This document shows, in pieces, positions 8,906 through 17,225 of a DNA stretch of 64,000 bases (positions within the stretch are counted from its first letter, which is position 1; every line of letters begins with the position of its first letter). Source of the DNA: Candidatus Avedoeria danica (GTDB taxonomy: Bacteria; Chloroflexota; Anaerolineae; Epilineales; Epilineaceae); the NCBI GenBank assembly GCA_016703025.1, contig JADJCV010000004.1, positions 1,116,001 to 1,180,000 on the forward strand. Direction: 5' to 3'. The position numbers and the translations under genes are program-made. The notes under the pieces were generated by a model. The model saw nothing but the letters and a program-made list of their open reading frames with translations. It ran no database searches and was not told where the DNA came from.

Positions 8906-10447
8906 ATGGCCATCGACACGCCGGCGCCTGCCGACCTCCCCGCCGTAACCGACGCCCCCACCGCTCCCGCGCTCCCGATGGACGCGGCCACGATCCGCGC
9001 CCTCGGCTACCGGATCGTCGACATGATCGCCCGCGAGCTGGAGGATCCGGCGCGGCGGCCGGTCTACCCGCCGCCGCAGCGCCGGGACGACATCGAGGCG
9101 GTGTTCGGCGGGCCGGTGCCACGCTCCGGGCGGTCGCCGGACGAGCTGTTGACGCTGCTGGAGGAACGCCTGCTACCCATTGCGGCGAACTTCGGCCACC
9201 CGCGGCTGATGGGCTACGTGCTCTCGAACCCGCTGCCGCTGGCCGGGCTGATCGAGGCCCTCACGAGCACGCTGCGCATGGTCCCGGGCCACTGGCGGTG
9301 GCACCCGGCGAACAGTTGGATCGAGGTCACGGTGGCGCGGTGGCTCGGCGAGATCGTCGGGTTCGGGGACGACGCCGTCGGCTACATGGCCACCGGCGGG
9401 TCGTGGGCGAACCTGATGGGGCTGGCCGTGGCCCGCGTCCGCCGCGCCGGCTGGGACGTCCGGGCGGAAGGGCTCGCCGGCCGGCCGCAGCTCACGGCGT
9501 ACGTGTCCGAGGAAGGGCATTCGTGCCTGGACAAGGCGATGGAGCTGATGGGCATGGGCCACGACCAGCTGCGCAAGGTGCCCGTCGGAGGGGACTTCCG
9601 CATCCGGCTCGACGCGCTGGAGGCCGCGATCGAGGCCGACGTGGCGGCCGGGCACCGGCCGTTCTGCGTCGTCGGCAACGCCGGCACGGTGAACACGGGC
9701 GCTGTCGACCCGCTGGCCGAGCTGGCCGCGCTGGCCGGGCGCCACGGGCTGTGGTTCCATGTGGACGGCGCATATGGCGCGCTGGCCACGCTGGATCCCG
9801 CCAAACGAGGGCTGTTCGCGGGCATCGAGGCGGCCGACTCGCTCGCGCTCGACCCCCACAAGTGGCTGAACGTCCCGTTCGACGCCGGCTGTCTCCTCAC
9901 GCGCCGCTGGGCGGACCTGGCCGACGCGTTCAGCCTCGTACCGCCCTACATCCGCGCCGCGACGGACGCCGAGCACAACCACATGCACTACGGTTTCGAG
10001 CTGAGCCGGACGGACCGCGCCCTCAAGGTGTGGCTGTCGCTGCAGCAACACGGCGTGGACGCGTACGCTGCGATGATCGCCGGCCACATCGCCCTGGCGA
10101 GCCACCTGGCGGACGTGCTGCGCGGGGCGCCCGACTTCGAGGTGATGAGCGAACCCGTGCTGAGCATCTGCTGCTTCCGGTACGTCCCGTCCGACCTGTC
10201 GGCCGGCCCCGAGCCCGTCGAGCGCTACCTGGACGCCCTGAACCAGGCCGTCGAGCTGGGGCTCATGGACGACGGGCGGGCGATGGTCTCCGGCACGGAG
10301 CTGCGCGGGCGCCGCGTCCTGCGGGCGTGCATCGTCAACCACCGCGCCACGCGGGACCACGTGGACGCGACGATCGAGCTGTTGCGGGAGATCGGACGGG
10401 CGACGGATGCGCGGATGCGGGCGGAGGTGGCGGCGCTGCCCTCATGA
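8906..10447 (+). CDS. PLP-dependent group II amino acid decarboxylase
   Basis: The 513-residue product has the aromatic-amino-acid/glutamate decarboxylase fold. It shows MATGGSWANLMGL (cofactor phosphate region), a histidine in EEGHSC that would stack on the cofactor, FHVDGAYGA with the aspartate that binds the pyridine nitrogen, and LDPHKWLNVPFDAG with the Schiff-base lysine. It probably removes CO2 from an aromatic or related amino acid, giving an amine. I chose the ATG at 8906 because AGGAG lies 11 bases upstream; a GTG at 8894 is the alternative. Substrate cannot be told from the sequence. Confidence 0.9.
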   Translation: MAIDTPAPADLPAVTDAPTAPALPMDAATIRALGYRIVDMIARELEDPARRPVYPPPQRRDDIEAVFGGPVPRSGRSPDELLTLLEERLLPIAANFGHPRLMGYVLSNPLPLAGLIEALTSTLRMVPGHWRWHPANSWIEVTVARWLGEIVGFGDDAVGYMATGGSWANLMGLAVARVRRAGWDVRAEGLAGRPQLTAYVSEEGHSCLDKAMELMGMGHDQLRKVPVGGDFRIRLDALEAAIEADVAAGHRPFCVVGNAGTVNTGAVDPLAELAALAGRHGLWFHVDGAYGALATLDPAKRGLFAGIEAADSLALDPHKWLNVPFDAGCLLTRRWADLADAFSLVPPYIRAATDAEHNHMHYGFELSRTDRALKVWLSLQQHGVDAYAAMIAGHIALASHLADVLRGAPDFEVMSEPVLSICCFRYVPSDLSAGPEPVERYLDALNQAVELGLMDDGRAMVSGTELRGRRVLRACIVNHRATRDHVDATIELLREIGRATDARMRAEVAALPS

Positions 10448-10508
10448 GGACGGACACCGGCTCGAAGGGCGACGCCATCGAAGCGAAGGACGACGCCACC
10501 GAAGCGCC

Positions 10509-11090
10509 CTACGCGCTCCGCCGATACCGCATGTACACCACCCCCGTCGGCAGCGGCGTCGCCTCAGCCAGCGTCATGTCGAGGCGCTTGCCTTCCGCGA
10601 ACAGCTTCTTGCCGCTCCCGAGCACGATCGGGTAGACGTGCAGGCTGTACTCGTCGACCAAGTCGTGCTCGGAGAGCAGCGGGACGAGCACGCTGCTCCC
10701 GTCGACGAAGATGTTCTTGCCGCTCTGCGCCTTGAGCGCGCGCACGGCCTCGACGACGTTGTCGCGGATGAGCGTGGAGTTCCGCCACGCCGCGGCGGAG
10801 TCCAGCGTGGTGGACACGACGTACTTGGGCATGTTGTTCAGCGTATCGGCGAACGGGTCGTCGACCATCGGCTCGAACGCGGTGCCGTGGATCTGCCACG
10901 TCTTGCGGCCGAGCAGGATCGCGTCGGCCTTGGACATCGCTTGGAAGAAGTGCGCGCCGATGTCGTCGTGCCAGTACGGCACCGTCCAGCCGCCGTGCGT
11001 GAAGCCGCCGTCCGTGTCTTCGTCCGCGCCGCCCGGGGCTTGGATCACGCCGTCCAGCGTGATGAACTCGGCGACGATCAACTCTCGCAT
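10509..11090 (-). CDS. RibD C-terminal / dihydrofolate reductase-like protein
   Basis: The 193-residue product begins MRELIVAEFITLDGVIQAPG, the typical start of stand-alone RibD_C/DHFR-fold proteins. It continues with DAILLGRKTWQIHG and ends with HVYPIVLGSGKKLF. Such proteins are predicted NADPH-dependent reductases of unknown substrate and are common on accessory DNA. The ATG at 11090 follows AAGGAA by a suitable distance. A second, different member lies at 27708. It is convergent with the decarboxylase. Confidence 0.88.
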   Translation of the reverse strand: MRELIVAEFITLDGVIQAPGGADEDTDGGFTHGGWTVPYWHDDIGAHFFQAMSKADAILLGRKTWQIHGTAFEPMVDDPFADTLNNMPKYVVSTTLDSAAAWRNSTLIRDNVVEAVRALKAQSGKNIFVDGSSVLVPLLSEHDLVDEYSLHVYPIVLGSGKKLFAEGKRLDMTLAEATPLPTGVVYMRYRRSA

Positions 11091-11281
11091 GGTCTGTTCC
11101 TTCCGGGGGGCTTGCGCCCGATGGGGTCGGGGGGGATCGACGCCGACGGCCCGGGCCGCCAACGCCCATGTGGCCGTCGAGCGGACGGCCACGTAAGCGA
11201 CAGCGCGATCGGCATTGCGATCGACGTCGCGGTGAGCGCGGGCGATGGACGATCGCATAGGGCATGATCAAACCTGGTGCC

Positions 11282-12504
11282 TCAGACGCCCAGCCGCCGG
11301 ATGATCTCCCGCGCTCCAACGTCGGCCCCATCCGTCGCCACATCGTTGGCGAAGCGGCGCGCTCGGTCCGCGACGGCCGGCGCGAGCGCGACGTCGAGCG
11401 CTGCGGCCAACGTCTCGGCGCTGAGCCCCATGCTGGCGGCCGAGGTGCCAATTGCGAGCTCGCAGACGCGGTGCGCCCAGTAGAACTGGTCGGAGAACAT
11501 CGGCGTGATCACCTGCGCGGCGCCGGCGCGCGCCGCCGTCGTCGTCGTCCCCGCTCCGCCGTGGTGGACCACCGCGGCGACGCGCGGGAAGAGGGCCTGC
11601 TGGTTGACGTCGCCGACGGCGATGGCGTCGGGCGCCGCGTCGATCGGGTCGAAGTCCGCCCAGCCGCGCGACACGATCGCCCGGCGTCCGACCCGGCGGG
11701 CGGCGTCGAGAACCGTACGGCCCAGGCTCGGCGCCGCCGGCATGCTGCCGAACCCGAAGTAGATCGGTGGTTCGCCGCCCTCGAGGAACGCTCCAGCTCC
11801 GGCGACAGCGGGGCGGCATCCGCCAGGAGCCAGGCGCCCGTCTGGAGAACCGCCAGATCGGGGGCGTCCGGCGCCGGGCCGAGGGCCGGGTCGGCCGCAA
11901 GCAGCGGCCGCAGCCCGATGATGTGGCGCCGGGCATCGTCCACCGGCTGCAACCCGAGCGCCGCACGATTTTCGTTCATGCGGCCGAGGAAACGCTCGTT
12001 CCACGACCGCGCGTCGGCCTCCCAGCGCCGGGCGTTGTCCGCGCCGTCGCCCGGCAGCCAGACCTCGCCCGGCTGCGCGCCCGGCGGCAGGTCGGGCGAG
12101 GGGATGGACGTCGGCGCGTAGACGGCGTTCACGTACGCCGCGCCCACGCGCTCCGCGATCGAGCGGGCCGCGAACTGGTGCGCGCCGGCGCCCACGATCA
12201 CATCGCAGCCCGGGGCGGCGAGCGCGAGCTGGGCGAACTGGTCGGCCACGAGGTCGCGGATCATGTCCTCGGGTCGCGGCGGAGGCGCGGGAGAATGCGC
12301 GGTCGGCGAACCGGCGGAACGGGCCGGCGCACGCATCTCCACACCGACGGGCGTGGCCTGGAAGCCGAGATCGGCGGCCCACGCGGTGAAGTTCGGTGGC
12401 ACGGCCAGCCGCGGCTCGTGGCCGTGGGCACGCAGCGCTAGGGCCAGCGCCAGTACAGGTTGGACGTCGCCGCGGGTACCGACGGCTGAAACGAGTACGC
12501 GCAC
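11282..12504 (-). CDS. Glycosyltransferase family 1 (UGT/MGT type), frameshifted
   Basis: The N-terminal half (VRVLVSAVGTRGDVQPVLAL) and C-terminal half (PPIYFGFGSMPA and FPRVAAVVHHGGAGTTTTA) together make one sterol-glucosyltransferase/macrolide-glycosyltransferase-like enzyme. HHGGAGTT is the nucleotide-sugar-binding signature. The halves lie in different frames, and the break near 11792 is consistent with one lost G in a run that would read PELEAFLEGGE. It would transfer a sugar to a lipid or small molecule. I chose the GTG at 12504 because AAAGGA precedes it and the family starts with MRVLVSAVG; an ATG at 12537 is possible. Confidence 0.82.
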
Positions 12505-12571
12505 GTGGGTTCTGTCCTTTGTAGTCGTCCGGATCATGGAGCGAAACGGGGTCGGTCTGGGTCGCCTACCG

Positions 12572-13711
12572 TCATGGTCCCACAGCCGCGACCGAGCGCA
12601 GCGCAGCGTCGAGATCGACCCAAAGATCGTCCGCGTGCTCGATGCCGACGCTGAGTCGCAGGAGCGAGGGGGGCAGGTGTTCCTGTCCGGGAATCGCGGC
12701 CCGCCGTTCGATCGTCGATTCTACCGCGCCGAGGCTGGTGGCGTGGCGGATGAGTCGGACATGCCCGCAGACGGCATCGGCGGCCCGCGCGCCTCCATGC
12801 ACGTCGAACGAGATGATCGTCCCGAACCCCTTGAGCACGCGCTTGGCGACGGCATGGGTCGGGTGCGAGGACAGGCCGGGGTAGCGGACGCGGGCGACCA
12901 GCGGGTGCATGTCGAGCCGCTCGGCGAGCGACATGGCCGTCTGCTGCGCCCGCTCCAACCGAAGCGCGAGGGTCCTGGCGCCGCGGACCGCCAGGAATGC
13001 CTCCAGCGTTCCCGGCGTGGCCCCGGTCAGCTCACGGGACTGCCGCAGGGCGTGCCACAGATCATCGTCCCGGGTCGTGGCGACACCCGCCAAGAGATCG
13101 GAGTGGCCGCCGATGAACTTTGTCGCCGATTGCAGGGACACCGTTGCCCCGTAGGCAAGCGGTTGCTGGTTCAGCGGCGTGGCGAAGGTGTTGTCCACGG
13201 CGACGATGTTCCCCGGCTTGCGCGGCGCGGCGCAGATGGCTTCGAGATCCGCGACGGCGAGCAGGGGGTTCGAGGGCGATTCGAGCCATACCAGATCCGC
13301 GACGCGGCAGGCGCCGGTCCAACCATCCGTGTCATCGACCGGAACGCGCTGGACGGACCAACGGCGCTTGTCCGCTCCGGCCGCCGCCAGACCGGCGATG
13401 CCCTGATAGCAGTCGTCCGGCAGCACGACAACGGCGCCCACCGCAAGTTGATCGAACACGGCGGCTGCGGCGGCCATGCCGGAGGCGAACGCCACGGCCC
13501 TGCCGGACTCGAGGCCGCCGATCACCGCCTCGAGCGCCTCCCAGGTGGGCGTACCGTCATCGCGCGCGTATGCGCGCCCGCTGCCCCCGCCGCCGATGAT
13601 GAAGTTGGACGCGGGAACCAGCGGTACGTTGAGCGGAGCCCCGGGTGCGGAGTCCCGGCCGGCCGAGACAAGCCACGACTCTACGTGGATCTCAGGCGTT
13701 TGCTCATCCAT
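12572..13711 (-). CDS. Trans-sulfuration PLP enzyme (cystathionine gamma-synthase/lyase-like)
   Basis: The 379-residue product has the Cys/Met-metabolism fold: SGMAAAAAVFD near the cofactor phosphate, VAVDNTFATPLNQQPL with the ring-binding aspartate, and SATKFIGGHSDLL with the Schiff-base lysine. The C-terminal half includes SLGAVESTIERRA and LLRLSVGIEHADDL. It probably acts on cystathionine, O-acylhomoserine or a related sulfur amino acid. The ATG at 13711 gives the family start MDEQTPEIHVESWLV; upstream in-frame sequence is a tandem repeat and is unlikely to be coding. It is transcribed in the same direction as the frameshifted glycosyltransferase, about 70 bases upstream of it. Confidence 0.88.
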   Translation of the reverse strand: MDEQTPEIHVESWLVSAGRDSAPGAPLNVPLVPASNFIIGGGGSGRAYARDDGTPTWEALEAVIGGLESGRAVAFASGMAAAAAVFDQLAVGAVVVLPDDCYQGIAGLAAAGADKRRWSVQRVPVDDTDGWTGACRVADLVWLESPSNPLLAVADLEAICAAPRKPGNIVAVDNTFATPLNQQPLAYGATVSLQSATKFIGGHSDLLAGVATTRDDDLWHALRQSRELTGATPGTLEAFLAVRGARTLALRLERAQQTAMSLAERLDMHPLVARVRYPGLSSHPTHAVAKRVLKGFGTIISFDVHGGARAADAVCGHVRLIRHATSLGAVESTIERRAAIPGQEHLPPSLLRLSVGIEHADDLWVDLDAALRSVAAVGP

Positions 13712-13748
13712 GGTGCGGAGTCCCTGCATGCACGATCGGTTTCGACGC

Positions 13749-13785
13749 TCGATCTGACTCGATCTGACTCGATTTGACTCGATCC
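13749..13785. repeat. 10-bp tandem repeat, TCGATCTGAC type
   Basis: Three to four units of TCGATYTGAC lie end to end between the trans-sulfuration gene and the alkylation-repair gene. The period of 10 is close to one helical turn. It lies in the promoter region of the trans-sulfuration gene. Confidence 0.8.
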
Positions 13786-13793
13786 GCAGCGAC

Positions 13794-14468
13794 TCAACCT
13801 TGCCGACGCACGATCTCGTTGATCCAGATCGGGGCAAAGGGTGAGGTGCAGCCCTTGGAAACGGGATAGTCCCGGTAGATCCCGAGCGCTTCGCCGATGG
13901 CGAGGGCGCGCGCGCGATGCTCGGGGTGGTGGATGCCGATGCCCGCCAGGCAGTAGTTCATCGTCCACTGCACTTCCGGCGCGGCGCCCGGCATCTCGGA
14001 CTGGATGCGATCGAGCAGCGCCGGCAGGTCGAGCCCTTCGGGGGACTTGTCGATGCGCTGGTTGGTGAGGCTCCAGCCGGCGCGGGCCGCCCAGGGATCA
14101 TCTGCGGCCATCCACTTCTGGCGCAGCGCCTCCTTGTCCGGGTGTTTGCTCACGACATAGTTGTTCAGCCAGTCCGCCAGCCACGCGTAGTCGGCGGACC
14201 GCACCAGCCAGTCCATGTCGTCGGCCGACAGGTCCTTCGGTTTCATCAGGAGGATGGCCAGGAGCCGGGCCTCGACGTTCCCGGTCTCCCAGAGCGCGAG
14301 GGCCAGCGCGTGGTCGGTCTTGATCTTCGCGGCCAGCTTTCGAATGTCGCCGAGCTGGACGCCGAACTGATTGTCGCCGGCGCCGCGCTTGGCGTTTTGT
14401 GCGCGCAGCTTCTCGGTGCCGAGGGACTCGAGGTGGGCGAGGGTGGCTTCGACGGAGTGGGTGGTCAT
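13794..14468 (-). CDS. DNA alkylation repair protein (AlkD/HEAT-like)
   Basis: The 224-residue product resembles the AlkD-like HEAT-repeat glycosylase family: QFGVQLGDIRKLAAKIK near the N-terminus, ALALWETGNVEARLLAILL, WLADWLNNYVVSKHPDKEAL, AARAGWSLTNQRIDK, and a C-terminal VSKGCTSPFAPIWINEIV. AlkD members excise alkylated bases such as 3- and 7-methylpurines. The end CTSPFAP...I is typical of the branch annotated simply as DNA alkylation repair protein. Its ATG overlaps the stop of the upstream membrane gene (ATGA), so the pair is translationally coupled. Confidence 0.87.
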   Translation of the reverse strand: MTTHSVEATLAHLESLGTEKLRAQNAKRGAGDNQFGVQLGDIRKLAAKIKTDHALALALWETGNVEARLLAILLMKPKDLSADDMDWLVRSADYAWLADWLNNYVVSKHPDKEALRQKWMAADDPWAARAGWSLTNQRIDKSPEGLDLPALLDRIQSEMPGAAPEVQWTMNYCLAGIGIHHPEHRARALAIGEALGIYRDYPVSKGCTSPFAPIWINEIVRRQG

Positions 14469-14740
14469 GATGGCGTTCCATCCTTGCCCCAGCGCCAACG
14501 AGGCGGCTCGCCCTTGGCGAAGCAGATCGCCAGCAGCCCCCCGGACAGGATGAACGTGTAGATCGTGAAGCTCCAGACCTTACGGTCAGGCGGGAACAGT
14601 CGGGTGCCGGCGAGGAGGAGCGCTCCGAAACCAGCGAGGACTGCCCAGCCTTGCCATGCGCACGGCAGACCCCAGCCCCATCCGTACCGTTTGGCGGCAA
14701 ACCAGTACTTTGTCGATTCGCTCACTCGTGTGACCTCCAT
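14465..14740 (-). CDS. Small two-helix membrane protein
   Basis: The 91-residue product begins MEVTRVSESTKYWFAAKRYG and contains WGWGLPCAWQGW, then two hydrophobic helices (AVLAGFGALLLAGTRLF and WSFTIYTFILSGGLLAICFA). The WFAAKRYGWGWG...WQGW pattern recurs in small bacterial membrane proteins of unknown function. It overlaps the GNAT gene upstream and shares an ATGA overlap with the alkylation-repair gene, forming a tight three-gene unit. Confidence 0.7.
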   Translation of the reverse strand: MEVTRVSESTKYWFAAKRYGWGWGLPCAWQGWAVLAGFGALLLAGTRLFPPDRKVWSFTIYTFILSGGLLAICFAKGEPPRWRWGKDGTPS

Positions 14741-15303
14741 GCCGCGCGTTCGGCGGCCGCGCGATCGCGATTGTCCCGGACCATGATGATGTCCGGCGTG
14801 GTCTCGGCGCCGGATGCGACGATAAACGTCCGAGTGCCGACCGGCTCGAACGCGTGGCGGTGGTAGAGGCGCTGGGTGCCTTCATTCTGCACCCAGACGT
14901 CCAGGGCGATCAACCGGGCGTTGGCGAGGATCGGATGTTCGAGGGCAGCCTGCATCAGAGCGGTGCCGATGCCTTGACGCTGGAAATCCGGATGGACGTA
15001 GAGGCGGCGGAGCTCGGCGTCGATGCGGGGTGGCACGGCGGTGAGTGCGGCGGGTGCGGCGGGTGCGGCGGGTGCGGTGCCGAACTGTGCGTAGCCGACG
15101 CGGCGGCCCGACAGGTCGGCGACGAAGGAAGTGTCGGTTTCGAGGATGCGGGCGAAGGCTTGCGGGAAGAGATATTGGTCGGCGTGCGCGCGGAGGTCTT
15201 CGGGGGAGAACGAGTGACCGAACGCATGACAGTACGTCTCAACGGCGCGGGCCGAGATGAGGTCGGCGTCGCGCAGATCGGCCGGGCATATGTTGGGCTC
15301 CAT
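14722..15303 (-). CDS. GNAT family acetyltransferase
   Basis: The 193-residue product has the acetyl-CoA-binding signature LYVHPDFQRQGIGTALMQ (R/Q-x-x-G-x-G/A), followed by LIALDVWVQNEGTQRLYHRH with the C-terminal FEPVGTRTFI. A short APAAPAAPAA insert sits before the central strand. The substrate is unknown; GNATs are very common cassette genes. On the minus strand GTTAGGC (15317-15323) lies 13 bases before the ATG, the spacing seen at the start of an integron gene cassette. Confidence 0.88.
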   Translation of the reverse strand: MEPNICPADLRDADLISARAVETYCHAFGHSFSPEDLRAHADQYLFPQAFARILETDTSFVADLSGRRVGYAQFGTAPAAPAAPAALTAVPPRIDAELRRLYVHPDFQRQGIGTALMQAALEHPILANARLIALDVWVQNEGTQRLYHRHAFEPVGTRTFIVASGAETTPDIIMVRDNRDRAAAERAAWRSHE

Positions 15304-15316
15304 CGCTGGTTGCGAC

Positions 15317-15397
15317 GCCTAACGCTGGCGCTCAGCCGCGCCTGAAAGCGGGAGCGCAGCGGGCGCTGCATGGCGTCGACTGCAGCGGCTTGTCATG
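15317..15397 (-). other. attC-like recombination site before the GNAT gene
   Basis: On the minus strand the site ends with GTTAGGC, a perfect GTTRRRY core, directly before the GNAT start. The other end (GCATGAC) is a degenerate RYYYAAC. Inner segments AGCCGC and GCGGCT can pair with an unpaired base, as in attC hairpins. The total is about 81 bases. The assignment is by architecture only. Confidence 0.45.
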
Positions 15398-15449
15398 CGG
15401 AGTCCTTCCCGAACATCGATCACCTAGCAATCTCGCGCCGTGGCTCAAC

Positions 15450-16145
15450 CTACGATGGATCAACCCACTCCACACGACTGATTTTGCCACCTGATTTCCT
15501 AAGGTCTGCAATCTCACGCCAGGCTTCTTCTGTGAATAGCGGCATGCCTGTCATGATATAGTCATATGCGTCGAGTTCATTGACGAAACGTTGGGCGTTT
15601 TCTTCCACCGGTGCGCCGGGTGAGAAGAGACTCTCGTCGTAGTCCTTGCCCGCGAAGATCTGAAGATCTTCACGGTCCACAATCTCAGTTTCAGGCCCTT
15701 CGGCGCGTCGCACGACCTCCAGAAAACATACTCCAGGAGGCTGAACAATAGCAACCGAGACGATATCTGGTTTCAAGTAGCCCCGATACAGCTGGCGGAG
15801 CGCCTCGAGGATTTCAACACGCCTAATGAGATTCAGTGGATTAACTCGGCAGGCGCTCGCCTCTTCCTGAAGCGTTCTAATCGCTTCCTTGACCGGAAGT
15901 CGAAAAAACTCCCGATCATCAGACACTCTATACCCTGCGAGTCGCCGGTGAACCGCGCTCTCCACGGCGACGCAGTCTGTGACAAGCTCATCGTAAAGAA
16001 CGATGAAATTAGTTGGAACACCCGTCGTTCGTAACTCGCGGGCTCGCTCCTCTGACGTGCGTTCGGTAAGCCCAATCTTAATCACATCTGGATAGGATGG
16101 ATTCAGCAAGACGTACACAAAGCCGGTCGGCATTGGTCGCTCCAC
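15450..16145 (-). CDS. GIY-YIG / T5orf172-type nuclease-like protein
   Basis: The 231-residue product starts MERPMPTGFVYVLLNPSYPD followed by VIKIGLTERTSEERARELR, the VYVL...KIG form of the GIY-YIG motif, then VAVESAVHRRLAGYR and DDREFFRLP, which define the T5orf172/MUG113 branch. The C-terminal 140 residues have no recognised domain. GIY-YIG nucleases cut DNA; this branch occurs in phages and in defence or mobile loci. Base composition is lower in GC (33 of 60 at 15841-15900, against 44 of 60 at 36241-36300), suggesting transfer. It lies between attC-like sites. Confidence 0.78.
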   Translation of the reverse strand: MERPMPTGFVYVLLNPSYPDVIKIGLTERTSEERARELRTTGVPTNFIVLYDELVTDCVAVESAVHRRLAGYRVSDDREFFRLPVKEAIRTLQEEASACRVNPLNLIRRVEILEALRQLYRGYLKPDIVSVAIVQPPGVCFLEVVRRAEGPETEIVDREDLQIFAGKDYDESLFSPGAPVEENAQRFVNELDAYDYIMTGMPLFTEEAWREIADLRKSGGKISRVEWVDPS

Positions 16146-16327
16146 ATGTCCTGTTTATGGCCCTATAGGCAATTCGCGCATGAACCTACAGTGCATCAAT
16201 GGTCAGGGGAGGCGCAATTCTGAATGACGCCTCGCATCACCTGCCGGCGGAAGCGGTAAGAGCTCGCTGTAGCCGGCCAGGCACATTCGGAAGTTATGAG
16301 TCCTCTTCGTGTGTTTTTGACATGGCT
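16146..16327. other. Spacer between two candidate cassettes
   Basis: About 180 bases with no gene. A minus-strand TCATAAC near 16290 repeats the degenerate core seen at 17159, but no convincing complete attC hairpin could be drawn. Part of the 3' end of the DUF6602 gene may extend here if that gene is frameshifted. Confidence 0.35.
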
Positions 16328-17119
16328 TCATGCATTTGATGTACTGGAAAAAGCCAACGGTTGCGTCGACGACAGTGCCAGATAGTACGTTCGGCATCGC
16401 TCCTTGCCGCCGATCAACGGGAACCAGGCGAACCCAGCAGTCGAGTCGTCGACCGAACCGATCCAGTCGATTAGGTTTCCCATGAAATAGGACGGAGCCA
16501 CTCCCTCTAAGTTGTATGCATGCCATACGGGCCCACGTTCGGGTGAGTTGACGTCTGCACCTCGCGACCAGAACCTCACGAAGTTGTCCTTTCCGGCTGA
16601 GACGCAGTTCACGGGACGCCTTGTTTGGGCATACGCGTCGCCTACACCCTCGAGGAGCATATGAGAGATATCCCGATCCCCATCGAAGATGAACAGTCCC
16701 GTCCAAACCGAGTCCCTCCCGGTCACATCCCGACAAATGTCCTCGACTCGTGTCAACTTGCGAAGGGCTTCAGCGATGGAGGTTCGCGTGCTAAGCGCGG
16801 TCTTAACCTCGATGACTGCACGGACAGCGTCAGGGGTGACAATCAGAAGGTCGCCATCTTTGAATAGCGTCGGCTTCGCCGCGTCCACTATGAGTACGTC
16901 AACTTGAGTGGAGCTTCCTGTAGGAGTCACAACAAAGCCTCGTCCAACGACCATCGACTGTGGAAGATGCCTCCTCAGGACGCTGCGAAGAGCTACCTCT
17001 TTCGACTCGCCATCAGTGGGCCAATGAGAAACGAGATTGCGGATCCTGTCCTTGAGCGAATAGAGCTCTTCGCTAACAGAGCGATGAAAGGCAGCGTAGT
17101 CAGGTTGCTGATCTGGCAT
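16328..17119 (-). CDS. DUF6602-like protein with predicted PD-(D/E)XK nuclease core
   Basis: The 263-residue product has GESKEVALRSVLRRHLPQ, then FVVTPTGSSTQVDVLIVDAA, then VRAVIEVKTALST. The glutamate of KEVALR, the aspartate of QVDVLIVD and the E-x-K of IEVKT fit a restriction-endonuclease-like active site as described for DUF6602 proteins. These occur in phage-defence or mobile contexts; the function is undetermined. I chose the ATG at 17119 because GGAGAG lies 6 bases upstream; a GTG at 17137 is the alternative. It starts about 40 bases after an attC-like site and has lower GC than the flanks. Confidence 0.68.
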   Translation of the reverse strand: MPDQQPDYAAFHRSVSEELYSLKDRIRNLVSHWPTDGESKEVALRSVLRRHLPQSMVVGRGFVVTPTGSSTQVDVLIVDAAKPTLFKDGDLLIVTPDAVRAVIEVKTALSTRTSIAEALRKLTRVEDICRDVTGRDSVWTGLFIFDGDRDISHMLLEGVGDAYAQTRRPVNCVSAGKDNFVRFWSRGADVNSPERGPVWHAYNLEGVAPSYFMGNLIDWIGSVDDSTAGFAWFPLIGGKERCRTYYLALSSTQPLAFSSTSNA

Positions 17120-17158
17120 CTTCGTCTCTCCACTCACACTTTTCGGCGATACGCGTCT

Positions 17159-17225
17159 TCATAACGCATGGCGCTCGGGATCAGCTGCGGCGCGCAGCGC
17201 CGTCAGCCGCATGCCGTTGTTAGAC
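17159..17225 (-). other. attC-like recombination site between two cassettes
   Basis: On the minus strand the site begins GTCTAAC, a perfect RYYYAAC core, which contains the TAA stop of the upstream gene. It ends GTTATGA, a variant of GTTRRRY. Between them AACGGCATGCGGCT and AGCGCCATGCGTT form an imperfect stem with bulged bases, closed by a GCTGCGCGCC inner hairpin. The length is 67 bases. This is the best attC-like structure in the window. Confidence 0.55.

Noticed and set aside
16203..16330. A frameshifted extension of the DUF6602 protein beyond its stop.
   Set aside because: The neighbouring frame continues with plausible residues, but I could not match it to a known C-terminus, so the visible stop is kept.
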